Assembly (NCBI RefSeq): GCF_000319305.2
Contig: NZ_AMWJ02000001.1
Span: 2,581,001 to 2,645,000, forward strand
DNA length: 64,000 bases
Reading direction: 5' to 3'
Source of the DNA: Pseudomonas bharatica CSV86
GTDB taxonomy: Bacteria; Pseudomonadota; Gammaproteobacteria; Pseudomonadales; Pseudomonadaceae
Below are positions 1 through 9,275 of the stretch, in pieces (position 1 is the stretch's first letter; every line of letters begins with the position of its first letter). The notes below the pieces were generated by a model that worked only from the letters and a program-made list of their open reading frames with translations, ran no database searches and was not told the origin of the DNA. Both the position numbers and the translations under genes were made by a program.

Positions 1-1
1 C

Positions 2-2113
2 AGGGTCAAGAAGGAAATCCGCGAGCGCGTGCTGTTCGCCCTGCACAACCTGCTGCGCGACCCACCTTTCTCCAAGCTGCACCTGATCAGTTGCCGCAAC
101 CTGCTCATCTACCTCGACCGGCAGGTCCAGGCGGACATACTGCAGATGTTCCACTTCGCCCTGGCCCCGGGTGGCTACCTGTTCCTCGGCAGTTCGGAAT
201 CGGCAGACGTCTGCCTCGATCTGTTCACCCCCGTGGACAAGAAGAACCGGATCTACCGGGCCAAGGCCAGTTCCAGCCTGGGGAGGCCGACCCCTGCCCT
301 GCCCCTCAACGCCTTCACCGGGTTTTCCTTGCCCAATGTCGAGCGCAACCTGGAGCGGCGCAAGGTGTCCTTCGCCGAGGTCCACCAGCGGGTGCTGGAG
401 CAGTACGGCCCGCCCAGCGTGGTGGTCAACCAGGACTCGGACATCGTGCACATGTCCGATCGCGCCGGGCGCTTCCTGCGCTATGTCGGCGGCGAGCCGT
501 CGCACAATCTTCTGGTGCAGGTGCTGCCTGAACTGCGCCTGGAGTTGCGTACTGCGCTGTTCCAGGCCTTCCAGACCGGCAAGAGTATCGAGGCGCGGCG
601 CGTACAGCTCGAGCGCGAGGGGCGCAGTTACTACGTGAACATGGTGGCCCGGCCATTCCGCGACCTGGATGCCGACTTCGTCCTGGTATTGTTCGACGAG
701 GTCGAGGAAACCATGAGTGCCGAAGTCAAGAGTATCCGCGACGACGGCAAGGACAGCGTGCTCTCCCAGCTTGAAGGCGAACTGCACCGGACCAAGGAGC
801 AATTGCAGGCCACCGTGGAGCAATCCGAGACCTCCACCGAAGAGCTGAAGGCTTCCAATGAAGAACTCCAGGCCATCAACGAGGAACTGCGCTCCACCAC
901 CGAGGAGCTGGAAACCAGCAAGGAAGAGCTGCAGTCGATCAACGAAGAGCTGATCACGGTCAACCAGGAACTCAAGAGCAAGGTCGAGGAAACCGGCAAG
1001 ATCAACGACGACCTGCAGAACCTGATCGCCTCCACCGATATCGCCACGGTGTTCGTCGATCGGCGCATGCGCATCAAGTCCTACACGCCGCGGGCCACCG
1101 AGATCTTCAGCATCATTCCCTCGGACACCGGCCGCTCGCTGCTCGACATCACCCATCGCCTCGACTACCCGGGCATGGCCGATGACGCGGTGGCCGCCTT
1201 CGAGTCGCTGCGCATCATCGAATGCGAGGTGCCAAGCACCGATGGTCGCTGGTATATCGCCCGGCTGCTGCCCTACCGCACCACCGAGGACCTGATCGAC
1301 GGCGCCGTACTGACCTTCATCGATATCACCGAGCGGCGCCAGGCGGAGGAGCGCGTGCGCGAAGGCGAGGAGCGCCTGCGACTGGCGGCCGAAAGCACCC
1401 AGGACTTCATCATCCTGACCATGGATGCCCAGGGCCTGATCACCACCTGGAACCGCGGCGCCGAACGCACCTTCGGCTACAGCGAGGAAGACGTACTGGG
1501 CCGCAGCGCCGAATTGATCTTCCTGCCCGAAGACCGGGAAAACGGCGTGCTCCAGGAAGAACTGCGCCTGGCCCGCAGGGATGGCCGTGCCGACGACGAG
1601 CGCTGGTTGCAGCGCAAGGACGGCAGTCGCTTCTTCTGCAGCGGCGTGACCACCGCCCTGCACAACGGCCAGCACGGCTTCGCCAAGATCGGTCGGGATG
1701 TCACCGACAAGAAGCGCCAGGAGTCCGAGCAGGTCTGGCAACTGCAGCAGAGCCGTAACACCAGCAAGCTCAAGGACGAGTTTTTCGCGGTCATGTCCCA
1801 TGAGCTCAAGCACCCGCTCAACCTGATCCAGCTCAACGGCGAACTGATGACCCGCCTGCCCCTGGTGCGCGGCAATGCCGTGGCCGGGCGGGCACTGGAT
1901 ACCATCCTGGGCGCGGTACGCAGCCAGGCGCGGATCATCGATGACCTGCTCGACCTGTCCCGGATCAATACCGGCAAGCTCAAGCTCAACCGCGGGCCGG
2001 TGCTGCTCCAGCAATTGCTCAGCGATATCGCCGCGGTGGCCAAGGACGACGCGGCCGAGGAACGTATCCTTATCGAACTGCAATTGCCCGAAGATGCCCA
2101 GGAACCCTGGTGA
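2..2113 (+). CDS. CheB/CheR-PAS hybrid sensor kinase, N-terminal part cut by window edge, frame lost at 3' end
   Basis: The frame is open from base 2, so the start lies upstream of the window. The first ~75 visible residues (CRNLLIYL, then GGYLFLGSSES) are the end of a CheR-type methyltransferase domain. Next come a PAS-like region, a long Glu-rich coiled coil (about residues 235-325), two further PAS domains (about 330-440 and 450-560) and a HisKA dimerisation domain with H-box SHELKHPLN near residue 590. The frame stops at 2111-2113 before any ATPase domain. The HATPase and receiver domains continue in the frame opening at 2110. Adding one G to the TGG-TG junction restores one protein, so this is most simply a frameshift. 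Known family members are single CheB-CheR-PAS-kinase proteins, probably cytoplasmic; ligand and output are unknown. Confidence 0.85.
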   Translation, partial: RVKKEIRERVLFALHNLLRDPPFSKLHLISCRNLLIYLDRQVQADILQMFHFALAPGGYLFLGSSESADVCLDLFTPVDKKNRIYRAKASSSLGRPTPALPLNAFTGFSLPNVERNLERRKVSFAEVHQRVLEQYGPPSVVVNQDSDIVHMSDRAGRFLRYVGGEPSHNLLVQVLPELRLELRTALFQAFQTGKSIEARRVQLEREGRSYYVNMVARPFRDLDADFVLVLFDEVEETMSAEVKSIRDDGKDSVLSQLEGELHRTKEQLQATVEQSETSTEELKASNEELQAINEELRSTTEELETSKEELQSINEELITVNQELKSKVEETGKINDDLQNLIASTDIATVFVDRRMRIKSYTPRATEIFSIIPSDTGRSLLDITHRLDYPGMADDAVAAFESLRIIECEVPSTDGRWYIARLLPYRTTEDLIDGAVLTFIDITERRQAEERVREGEERLRLAAESTQDFIILTMDAQGLITTWNRGAERTFGYSEEDVLGRSAELIFLPEDRENGVLQEELRLARRDGRADDERWLQRKDGSRFFCSGVTTALHNGQHGFAKIGRDVTDKKRQESEQVWQLQQSRNTSKLKDEFFAVMSHELKHPLNLIQLNGELMTRLPLVRGNAVAGRALDTILGAVRSQARIIDDLLDLSRINTGKLKLNRGPVLLQQLLSDIAAVAKDDAAEERILIELQLPEDAQEPW

Positions 2114-2886
2114 TCGACGCCGACCCGGTGCGTATCGAACAGATCATCTGGAACCTGCTGAACAACGCCCTGAAATTCACCGATGCCGGCGGTCGCATCT
2201 GCCTGCGCCTGGTAGATGAAGGCAGCCATGTGCGATTCGACGTGCAGGACACCGGCCAGGGTATCGCCGCCGAATCGTTGCCGCTGATCTTCGACCTCTT
2301 CGGCCAGGTGCCGGAGCACCGCCACGGGCAGAACCGTGGCGGCCTGGGCATCGGCCTGGCGCTGGTGCGCGAGCTGGTGGAGGCTCATCACGGCCGGGTC
2401 GAGGCCAGGTCTGCCGGGCTGGGACTGGGTGCGACCTTCAGCGTCTGGCTGCCGCACTACAGCCGCGACGAACAGCCAATGGTCGGCGAGCTCGACCTGA
2501 CACCGGGCGATTTCAGCGGGCTCAAGGTACTGATCGTCGATGACTCCGAGGACATCCTCGAAATCATGAAGGCGCTGATGGAGCTGGAAGGCGCCGAGGT
2601 GACCCTGGCAAGCAACGGGCTCGAGGCGCTGGAGCGGCTGGACGGCGATAGCGTCTTCGACTTGGTGTTGTCCGACCTCGGCATGCCGGTGATGAACGGG
2701 CTGGAGCTGATAGGCCGGATACGCGCCGACTCACGCTTCAACGCGCTGCCTGTGGTTGCGCTGACCGGCTTCGGCGCCAGCCAGGACAAGGCCGAGGCGC
2801 TGACGGCAGGGTTCAATGCCCACGTCGACAAGCCGGTGGCGTTCGAGGTGTTGCAGGAGACGGTGCGGGCGGTGCTGGGGCGCTAG
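2110..2886 (+). CDS. C-terminal part of the same hybrid kinase: HATPase plus receiver domain
   Basis: This frame opens with GTG overlapping the previous stop as GTGA. It encodes 258 residues: N-box RIEQIIWNLLNNALKFT, G-boxes DTGQGIA and GGLGIGLALV, then a receiver domain (IVDDSED, phospho-acceptor Asp in LVLSDLGMP, conserved Lys in HVDKPV). It completes the kinase whose HisKA domain ends just upstream. A separate protein with an ATPase but no phosphorylated His would be unusual, so a one-base deletion near 2108-2112 is likelier than a true split. The GTGA overlap would allow coupled translation if the split were real. Confidence 0.85.
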   Translation: MIDADPVRIEQIIWNLLNNALKFTDAGGRICLRLVDEGSHVRFDVQDTGQGIAAESLPLIFDLFGQVPEHRHGQNRGGLGIGLALVRELVEAHHGRVEARSAGLGLGATFSVWLPHYSRDEQPMVGELDLTPGDFSGLKVLIVDDSEDILEIMKALMELEGAEVTLASNGLEALERLDGDSVFDLVLSDLGMPVMNGLELIGRIRADSRFNALPVVALTGFGASQDKAEALTAGFNAHVDKPVAFEVLQETVRAVLGR

Positions 2887-2890
2887 GGCG

Positions 2891-3058
2891 CTAGGCTCCG
2901 GACTCGGGGTCACTGGCCGGCACGCCCCTGGGTTCGTCCTGCTCGTCGCCAAGCGAGGGGTCGGCGTCCGGATCCGGTGCCTTGTCGTGCTCGTCGGGAA
3001 TCTCGACCTGCGGTCTCGACGGTTCCAACTGGCCGGGTGGCATGTCGTGATCGGGCAT
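2891..3058 (-). CDS. Small acidic Pro/Asp-rich protein, 55 aa
   Basis: ATG at 3058 follows an AGGAG ribosome site eight bases upstream on the minus strand, and the frame runs 55 codons to a TAG at 2891. The product (MPDHDMPPGQLEPSRPQ...) is very rich in Pro, Asp and Glu, has no membrane segment or signal peptide, and is probably disordered. It lies just beyond the terminator of the DUF4142 gene on the same strand. Function is not recognised. The good ribosome site and complete frame support a real gene. Confidence 0.6.
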   Translation of the reverse strand: MPDHDMPPGQLEPSRPQVEIPDEHDKAPDPDADPSLGDEQDEPRGVPASDPESGA

Positions 3059-3076
3059 GCGGGTTCTCCTGAAAAA

Positions 3077-3097
3077 AAGGGCCGCAAAGCGGCCCTT
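3077..3097 (-). terminator. Rho-independent terminator after the DUF4142 gene
   Basis: A 9-bp stem AAGGGCCGC/GCGGCCCTT with a 3-base loop is followed on the minus strand by a run of seven T. It lies seven bases past the stop of the minus-strand DUF4142 gene. It also directly precedes the ribosome site of the 55-aa gene, so that gene is read either by leakage or from its own start. Confidence 0.85.
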
Positions 3098-3103
3098 GGT
3101 AGC

Positions 3104-3712
3104 TTAAGGCTTGGTCGTTTCCGAGTGGTCTTTAGGGGTGGTCGGAACGCCGCCTGGGCCAGGCACCACCGGATCGGTCGCATCGCGGGTGGTCGCCCCC
3201 GAGCCTACCGAGCTGCCGCCATGGGCGGCGGCCAGCTGGCGGGCTTTTTCCAGGTGGGCTTTCAGGGTTGGCAGGGTCTCGGCGGCGAATGCCTTCAGTT
3301 CCGCGTCCTTGCCATCCTTCGCGTAGTCATCGAACAGCTTGATGGTCGCTTCATGGGCGTTGACCTGGTTGTTGGCATAGGCCTGGTCGAACGACTTGGC
3401 GCCGCGCAGTTCCAGGATCATGGCCTTGGCCTTGTCGATCAGGTCAGCGTCGCTCGACACTTCAAGCTTCTTGCTCGCTGCCAGGGATTTCAGCTTCTCG
3501 TTGGCCGCGCCGTGGTCCTTAAGCATCATCGCCGCAAAGGACTTCACATCCGCTGCGGTGCCTTTTTCCTGGGCCAGCTTGGCCGCTTCCACCTCGGCGA
3601 CGCCCTTGGCCGAGGCGTCCTCGACGAAGTCATCGGCATCCTGGGCGGCATGCACCGCGCCCGCCAGGGTGAAGGCCAGGGCAAAGCCCGCGCTACGCAA
3701 CAGTGTATTCAT
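3104..3712 (-). CDS. DUF4142-family exported protein
   Basis: 202 residues with a cleavable signal peptide (MNTLLRSAGFALAFTLAGAVHA) and an all-helical Ala/Lys-rich body of the DUF4142 (ferritin-like fold) family: Ala-rich helices around AAKLAQEKGTAADVKSFAAM and HEATIKLFDDYAKDG. The last ~30 residues are a Gly/Pro/Thr-rich tail. Members are exported proteins, often stress-linked, with no established biochemical role. A strong terminator follows, so the gene is probably monocistronic. Confidence 0.8.
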   Translation of the reverse strand: MNTLLRSAGFALAFTLAGAVHAAQDADDFVEDASAKGVAEVEAAKLAQEKGTAADVKSFAAMMLKDHGAANEKLKSLAASKKLEVSSDADLIDKAKAMILELRGAKSFDQAYANNQVNAHEATIKLFDDYAKDGKDAELKAFAAETLPTLKAHLEKARQLAAAHGGSSVGSGATTRDATDPVVPGPGGVPTTPKDHSETTKP

Positions 3713-3860
3713 CGTTGAATCCTCGCTTCAGTTCCGGTTCTGGTGTTGCAACCTGTTTAGGTGTCGCTAACTGTTCTGAGCCGAAGGCTTGGCCCGAGGT
3801 TCATCTTTTTTGCCCGGGGGCTATGATGGTTGCCCTTTTTGCACACGCCACCGTCCCCCC

Positions 3861-4487
3861 ATGAAGAAACTGGACAACTACAAGACCATCGCCGACTGCA
3901 TCGCCACCCTGCTGTTCCCCCACGCAGAGGTGATCGTTCACGACCTGGCCAGCCAGACGGTGGTGCATATCGCCAACAACTTCTCCAAGCGCCAGCTTGG
4001 CGACGATTCGGCGCTGGACGAACTGCCCGGTGACTTTGACCAGGCGTCCAGTCTCGGCCCCTATGAAAAGCTCAACTGGAACGGCCAGAAAATCCGCTCC
4101 ATCACCAGTGTGCTGCGCGATGAGGCGGGCAAGGCCGAGGCCTTGTTGTGCATCAACCTGAATTTCTCGGTGCTGGACCAGGCCCGCGAGGCGCTGAACG
4201 CCTTTTTCCAGGTCAGTCGCCTGCTGCCCCAGCCGGAAGCGCTGTTCCGCGACGACTGGCAGGAGCGCATCAACACCTTTCTCCACGCCTGGCTCGCCGA
4301 GCGCCAGCTATCGCTGAGCCTCCTGGGGATGAAGGACAAGCGCGCGCTGGTCGAAGCCCTATATGCCGAAGGGGCTTTCGAGGGGCGCAGCGCTGCCGAC
4401 TACGTGGCCAGCGTTCTGGGCCTGGGTCGGGCGACGGTGTTCAAATGGGTCAAGCTTCTGCGTGAGCAGGTTCCTATAACTCGTTGA
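3861..4487 (+). CDS. YheO/DauR-type transcriptional regulator
   Basis: 208 residues from ATG 3861 (MKKLDNYKTIADCI). The longer upstream frame has no ribosome site and an uncharacteristic N-terminus. Residues ~5-115 match the YheO-like PAS domain (FPHAEVIVHDLASQTVVHIANN, then an RSITSVLRDEAGKAEALLCINL core). Residues ~150-205 form the C-terminal HTH (GRSAADYVASVLGLGRATVFKWVKLL). Relatives such as DauR sense metabolites and control amino-acid catabolism. The PLP aminotransferase gene follows on the same strand 194 bases downstream, beyond a REP pair, and is the natural candidate target. Confidence 0.8.
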   Translation: MKKLDNYKTIADCIATLLFPHAEVIVHDLASQTVVHIANNFSKRQLGDDSALDELPGDFDQASSLGPYEKLNWNGQKIRSITSVLRDEAGKAEALLCINLNFSVLDQAREALNAFFQVSRLLPQPEALFRDDWQERINTFLHAWLAERQLSLSLLGMKDKRALVEALYAEGAFEGRSAADYVASVLGLGRATVFKWVKLLREQVPITR

Positions 4488-4498
4488 TTTGCAGGGGC

Positions 4499-4574
4499 CC
4501 TGTGGGAGCGGGTTCACCCGCGATTGCTGTGGTGAATTCACGATCGCAATCGCGGGTGAACCCGCTCCCACAGG
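4499..4574. repeat. REP pair (REPIN), GGGAGCGGGTTCACCCGC type
   Basis: Two inverted copies of core GTGGGAGCGGGTTCACCCGC enclose a short spacer, giving a near-perfect 76-base palindrome between the YheO-type regulator and the aminotransferase. This is the typical arrangement of Pseudomonas REP doublets. Confidence 0.85.
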
Positions 4575-4681
4575 ATACGCGTTGTTCTTTCGAAGAGACT
4601 TGCTGTCTACGGTAGACTTTAAGGCTATAAATAGCTTTGCCCGGGTCCTACCAATCTGCTTCAAGAAAGCGAGACAACCTT

Positions 4682-5799
4682 ATGAAGATCAAGGAATTTG
4701 GCGTCGAGATCTGGATGAACGCCTATGAGACCCAGTGCCGCTACAACCTGGCGGAGACCTGCGTCGACTCCATAACCATCGGCCAGTTGCTGGAGTTCGG
4801 CGGCAAGACCGGGACCATCCTCGGCGAATTGCTGCCGATGAAAATGACCTACGGCGCCATCGAAGGCTCGGAGCGCCTGCGCGACCTGATCGCTTCGCTC
4901 TACGACAATCAGCAACGGCACAACGTGATCGTCACCCACGGCGCCATCGGCGCCAACGCACTGGTCTATGAAACCCTGGTGGAGCCTGGCGACCATGTGG
5001 TGTCGGTCGCACCCACCTACCAGCAGCACTATTCGATTCCGCAGAGCTACGGTGCCGAGGTGTCGATCCTGCGCCTGCGCGAAGAAAACGCTTTCCTTCC
5101 GGATCCCGACGAGTTGCGCGGTATGGTCAGGGCCAATACCAAGGTCATCGCCCTGAACAATCCGAACAACCCGACCGGTTCGCTGATGGGCCGGGCGCTG
5201 CTCGAAGAGGTCGTCGAGATCGCCCGCTCGGTGGACGCCTGGCTCCTGTGCGACGAGGTCTATCGCGGTACCGATCAGCATGGCGCTGGTTTCACCGTAT
5301 CGATCGCCGACCTGTACGAGAAAGGCATCAGTACCGAGCATGTCCAAGACCTACTCCCTGGCGGGGCTGCGCCTGGGCTGGATCGTCGCGCCGCAGGCGC
5401 TGATCCATGCCGTGTCGATCCATCGCGACTACAACACGATCAGCGTCGGCATGCTCGACGATCACTTCGCCTGCATCGCCCTGGAAAAACCGCCGGCACA
5501 TTCTCGATCGCGCCCACGCCATTACCCGGGAGAACCTGGCGCTGCTGGAAGCCTGGGTGGAGAAAGAGCCGCGGGTGTCCTGGGTCAAGCCCAGTGCCGG
5601 CACCACTGCCCTGCTCAAGATCGACGTGGACATGCCGTCACGAGCGTTCTGCGTGAAGCTGCTGGAGACCAAGGGGGTGATGTTCACACCGGGCAGTGCC
5701 CTGGATATCGAGGGGTATGTGCGCATTGGCTTTGCCAATGATCGACAGGTGATGGAGCAAGGGCTGGCGCTGGTATCGGAGTTCCTCCGGGAAATCTGA
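4682..5799 (+). pseudogene. Class I/II PLP-dependent aminotransferase, two frameshifts as read
   Basis: Starts at ATG 4682 (MKIKEFGVEIWMN). The first ~218 codons encode the N-terminal lobe, with ALNNPNNPTGS and LLCDEVYRG. The frame then jumps near 5333-5337 to the segment with PLP lysine motif SMSKTYSLAGLRLGW (Lys codon 5346-5348), and jumps again at the A5 run 5485-5489 to the C-terminal lobe ending FLREI. Together the pieces make one complete fold-type I enzyme of about 370 residues. The YNLAETCVDS N-terminus resembles proteins annotated as capreomycidine-synthase-like aminotransferases; the true substrate is unknown. All catalytic motifs are intact, so sequencing indels are likelier than decay. 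Confidence 0.75.
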
Positions 5800-5844
5800 G
5801 CCATCGGGTTCCAGGACCGCCAGGCGGCCCTGGAACCGTCCGCC

Positions 5845-6749
5845 TCACGGCAACGGATTGCCCCCGGTCACCCGAACACCTCCCCGGTGATATAGCTCGA
5901 CTCCTGCGACGCCAGCAGCACGTACAAGGGGGCGCATTCGGCCGGCTGGCCGGGCCGTTTCATCGGCACCTGCTCGCCGAAATGCGGGATCTTTTCCGCA
6001 GGCTGGCCGCCGCTGGGCTGCAGCACCGTCCAGATCGGCCCAGGCGCTACCGCATTGACCCGGATACCGCGCTCGACCACCTGCTTGGCCAGGGCCTTGG
6101 TGAAGGCGACGATGGCCGCCTTGGTCGTCGCGTAGTCCAGCAGCGTCGCCGAAGGCTGGTAGGACTGGATCGACGCAGTGTTGATGATGGTCGCCCCCGC
6201 CGGCATCAAGGGCACGGCCGCCTGGCAAAGCCAGAACAGTGCGTAGACATTGGTCTTCATGGTCGCGTCGAACTGCTCGCTGCTGACCTGCCCTACGTCC
6301 TTGCGCGCCACCTGCTTGCCTGCCACGTTGACCAGGATGTCCAGGCCGCCCAGTTGCTCATGGGCCTGGTCCACCAGGCTCTTGCAGAACTGCTCGTCCT
6401 TGAGGTCGCCGGGAATGGCGACGGCGCGACGGCCTTCCGCTTCGATCAGCTTGACCACTTCCCTCGCGTCGGCCTGTTCGACCGGCAGGTAATTGAGCGC
6501 GATATCCGCACCCTCGCGGGCAAAGGCAATGGCCACCGCGCGCCCGATGCCCGAGTCGGCACCGGTGATCAGCGCCCTGCGCCCGGCCAGGCGGCCGAAG
6601 CCCTTGTAGGTCGCCTCGCCGTGGTCCGGTTCGGGATTCATCTTCGCATCCAGCCCCGGCGCCGGCTGCCCCTGGGCCGGAAACGGCGGCTGCGGGTATT
6701 GGGTCAGCGGGTTTTGCATGCTGAACTGATCGTGTTTTTTCGTCGACAT
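5845..6749 (-). CDS. SDR-family oxidoreductase (YghA-like), last residues frameshifted
   Basis: Classical short-chain dehydrogenase with a ~45-residue Pro-rich N-terminal extension usual for this subfamily. It has the NAD(P) motif [11 protein letters not shown], the NVAG motif, catalytic Ser in NTASIQSY and the YATTK active site. As read the frame stops at 5868 after GEVFG. One extra G in the G3 run (5871-5873) restores the family ending VTGGNPLP and a stop at 5845. Substrate unknown; relatives are general-stress oxidoreductases. No gene is close enough on the same strand to suggest an operon. Confidence 0.85.
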
Positions 6750-6849
6750 CGGAACACCTCCACGGAACGGAAAACGTCAGGCTCGTGGAGGTGAGAGCGA
6801 ATGCGGCCGGGGAAGGTTTGTCCGGGCCGGGATCAGTACCGACAGGCGG

Positions 6850-7770
6850 TCAGTCCGCGGTTTTGCGCCATTCGCGGATCTGCTCGATGGATGCCGTGAC
6901 GCCGCCGCAGACCACCACCAGCACGCGCCGATACCGGCGTAGCGCTTCGCTTGGGGCATAGGCCAGGGCCAGGGCGGCGCCACAGGCCGGTTCGACCAGC
7001 ACGCGATGATCGGAGAGGAAGCGCTCGCAGGCATCCAGCGCCTGAACGTCGCTGACCACGTGGCTGATCACGTTCATCTGCTGGCTGATCCGGAACGCCT
7101 CGTCGCACACCCGCTTGGCACCAAGGCTGGTGGCTACGGACGTGACGCAGTCGATGCTGACCAGTTCGCCCTTGTCCATGGCCGCAGCAAGGGATGCAGC
7201 GCCGCGGGTTTCCACCGCGAAAACCGGCACATCGGACCAGCCATTGCGCCGCAATCCTTCACCGACGCCCGACAGCAGGCCGCCGCCGCCGACCGCCACG
7301 ACCACGGCATCGGGCTTCACCCCGGCCTTCGCCACTTCATCCACCAGGCTGGCATGCCCCTGCCAGAGCAGCGGGTCGTCGAACGGATGGATGAAGGCAT
7401 CATCGGCGCCCACCAGCGACAGGGCCAGTTCATTGGCCTCCTGCCACAGCTTGCCGTGGACGATCACCTCGGCGTTTTCCTGGCGGATCAACCGGCGCGC
7501 ACGTTCGGTGGTGGTTTGCGGTACGACCACGGTGACCGGCAAACCCAGGCAGCGCCCGGCGTAGGCCACGGCGATCCCGGCATTGCCGCCCGATGAGGAG
7601 ACGAAGCGGCGCTTGCCCTGGCGGGCAAAATGCTCGCAGGCCAGGCCGATGCCGCGCAGCTTGAACGACCCGCAAGGCTGCAAGGCGTCCATTTTCAACC
7701 AGATCTGCTGCCCGTTCGCCAGGCTCAATGACCGCGATTCCAGCAACGGCGTATCGATATGCAAGCTCAT
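6850..7770 (-). CDS. PLP-dependent serine/threonine dehydratase-like protein
   Basis: 306 residues, fold-type II PLP enzyme. Schiff-base Lys lies in CGSFKLRG (about residue 39), the phosphate-binding loop in SSSGGNAGIAVAY, and the Gly-rich loop in VVAVGGGGLLSG. The family deaminates L-serine or L-threonine to a 2-oxoacid. It starts inside the end of the PhzF gene (ATGA overlap 7767-7770), so the two are translationally coupled and part of a three-gene operon headed by a YheO-type regulator. Exact substrate is not fixed by sequence. Confidence 0.85.
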   Translation of the reverse strand: MSLHIDTPLLESRSLSLANGQQIWLKMDALQPCGSFKLRGIGLACEHFARQGKRRFVSSSGGNAGIAVAYAGRCLGLPVTVVVPQTTTERARRLIRQENAEVIVHGKLWQEANELALSLVGADDAFIHPFDDPLLWQGHASLVDEVAKAGVKPDAVVVAVGGGGLLSGVGEGLRRNGWSDVPVFAVETRGAASLAAAMDKGELVSIDCVTSVATSLGAKRVCDEAFRISQQMNVISHVVSDVQALDACERFLSDHRVLVEPACGAALALAYAPSEALRRYRRVLVVVCGGVTASIEQIREWRKTAD

Positions 7771-8576
7771 TCGGTCGCTCCCAGGTACAAGGTGCCGCGC
7801 ATGTACAGCGCGCCCCGTCCACTGATGATGATCCGACCGTTGCCCGGCAACTCGCAGTGCAACTGCCCCTGGCGTGCCCCGCCCTGGCGGGCGTTCAGGC
7901 GGGTCTTGCCCAGGCGCTGCGACCAGTAGGTCGCCAGCGAGGTATGGGCCGAGCCGGTTACCGGGTCTTCGTTGACCCCGACCTGCGGCCCGAACCAGCG
8001 CGAGACGAAATCGAATTCGCCCACCCCCGGCGCGGTCACGGCTACACCCCGTACGTCATGACGGCTCAGCGCCGCGAAGTCCGGTTGCAGTCCTTCGACC
8101 ACCTCGGCGCTGGCCACCACGGCGATGTAGTCGTCGCTGCGGTGCAGTTCCAGAATCTCGCAGCCCAGGGCCTCGGCCAGCCCCTCCGGCAGTGGCGCCG
8201 GTTGCGGATGCTTGAGCGGGAAGTCCAGCGCCAGGCGCTCGCCGTCACGGCTGACGCGCAATTCGCCGCTGCGCGTGAAGAAGCGCAGGGTCTGCTCGGT
8301 GGCGCCGAGTTCGTTGAAGAGCACCCAGGCCGAGGCCAGCGTGGCATGGCCGCACAGGTCCACTTCCGTACCCGGGGTGAACCATCGCAGCCGGTAGCCC
8401 TCGCCCTCGGCGACGAGGTAGGCGGTCTCCGAGAGGTTGTTTTCCTCGGCGATGCGCTGCAGGGTCGCGTCGTCCAGCCAGTGCTGGAGCGGGCACACCG
8501 CTGCCGGGTTGCCGCCAAAGATGCCGTCGCTGAAGGCATCGACCTGATAGATCGGAAGTTGCATGGGATTCCTCAT
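7767..8576 (-). CDS. PhzF-family isomerase/epimerase
   Basis: 269 residues with PhzF hallmarks: N-terminal YQVDAFSDGIFGGNPAAV, the conserved Glu in ENNLSETAYLV that acts as general base, CGHATLASA, and the C-terminal DPVTGSAHTSLATYW. Most members are metabolic isomerases of unknown substrate, and no phenazine genes are nearby. ATGA overlaps link it to the regulator upstream (8573-8576) and to the dehydratase downstream. The context suggests catabolism or racemisation of a hydroxy-amino acid; that is inference. Confidence 0.85.
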   Translation of the reverse strand: MRNPMQLPIYQVDAFSDGIFGGNPAAVCPLQHWLDDATLQRIAEENNLSETAYLVAEGEGYRLRWFTPGTEVDLCGHATLASAWVLFNELGATEQTLRFFTRSGELRVSRDGERLALDFPLKHPQPAPLPEGLAEALGCEILELHRSDDYIAVVASAEVVEGLQPDFAALSRHDVRGVAVTAPGVGEFDFVSRWFGPQVGVNEDPVTGSAHTSLATYWSQRLGKTRLNARQGGARQGQLHCELPGNGRIIISGRGALYMRGTLYLGATE

Positions 8577-9244
8577 CCGTTGCGGATTTCTTCGAGATAG
8601 TTGTAGACCGTATAGCGGCTCACCCCGAGGGCTGCGGCGGCCTTCTCCACCGCACCCTTGACGATGAACAGGCCGCCGTCGTGCATCTGGCGCACCGCTT
8701 CGAGCTTCTGCGCCTTTCCAAAACGTACGCCGCGGGCGCGGGCGTCCTGCAGGGCGCCGTCGATGATGCGGGTCATCAGCTGTTCCAGGTCAGGGGTTTG
8801 TGCTGGGGGCTGGGCAGGTTCCTCGGCGGTAGCCAGCAATTGCTCCAGGCAGGCCTGAGCAGCGGCGATGCCGCTCAGATCGGTGTTGACGCACAGGCTG
8901 GCGAAGGGCTCGCCGGCAGCATCACGGAAAACCACGGTGGCGCTGCGAAAGGCTTTGCCGTCGTGGCCCAGGGTCGGGTAATTGCCGATCACCACCGGGG
9001 CCTGGCTGCCCTTTTCCAGGGCGGCGTGGAGCACGGCGTCGAAACCGCGGTCATGGCGAGGTCCGGCCAGGATCGGACTGCCCACCTGACGGCCGCTGAG
9101 ATGACCATTGACGATGGCCAGCACCGAGTGTTCAGGGCGCGTCAGGTCGTGCAGGACCACCTCGGTGTTACGGCCCAGTACGGTGCCAAGCATGCGCACC
9201 GTGGCATGGAGGACGTTGAGGACCAGTTGGCGTTCTGAGGGCAT
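8573..9244 (-). CDS. YheO/DauR-type transcriptional regulator heading the PhzF-dehydratase operon
   Basis: 223 residues: YheO-like PAS domain (TEVVLHDLTRPEHSVLAIVN, then FRSATVVFRDAAGEPFASLCVN) and a C-terminal HTH (AVEKAAAALGVSRYTVYNYL). Same architecture as the regulator at 3861-4487, but with a longer linker. It is the first gene of a tightly overlapping operon and is preceded by a perfect 10-5-10 inverted repeat that is probably its own operator. Confidence 0.85.
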   Translation of the reverse strand: MPSERQLVLNVLHATVRMLGTVLGRNTEVVLHDLTRPEHSVLAIVNGHLSGRQVGSPILAGPRHDRGFDAVLHAALEKGSQAPVVIGNYPTLGHDGKAFRSATVVFRDAAGEPFASLCVNTDLSGIAAAQACLEQLLATAEEPAQPPAQTPDLEQLMTRIIDGALQDARARGVRFGKAQKLEAVRQMHDGGLFIVKGAVEKAAAALGVSRYTVYNYLEEIRNG

Positions 9245-9275
9245 GAGGAAGGTGTCCGTTGCAGGCGGACAGGGA

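Noticed and set aside
2816..3718. 300-codon plus-strand open frame opposite the DUF4142 gene
   Set aside because: It runs antisense through DUF4142, the terminator and the 55-aa gene, all better supported on the minus strand.
7767..8576. Phenazine biosynthesis role for the PhzF-family gene
   Set aside because: No other phz gene is in the window and most PhzF-fold proteins act elsewhere in metabolism.
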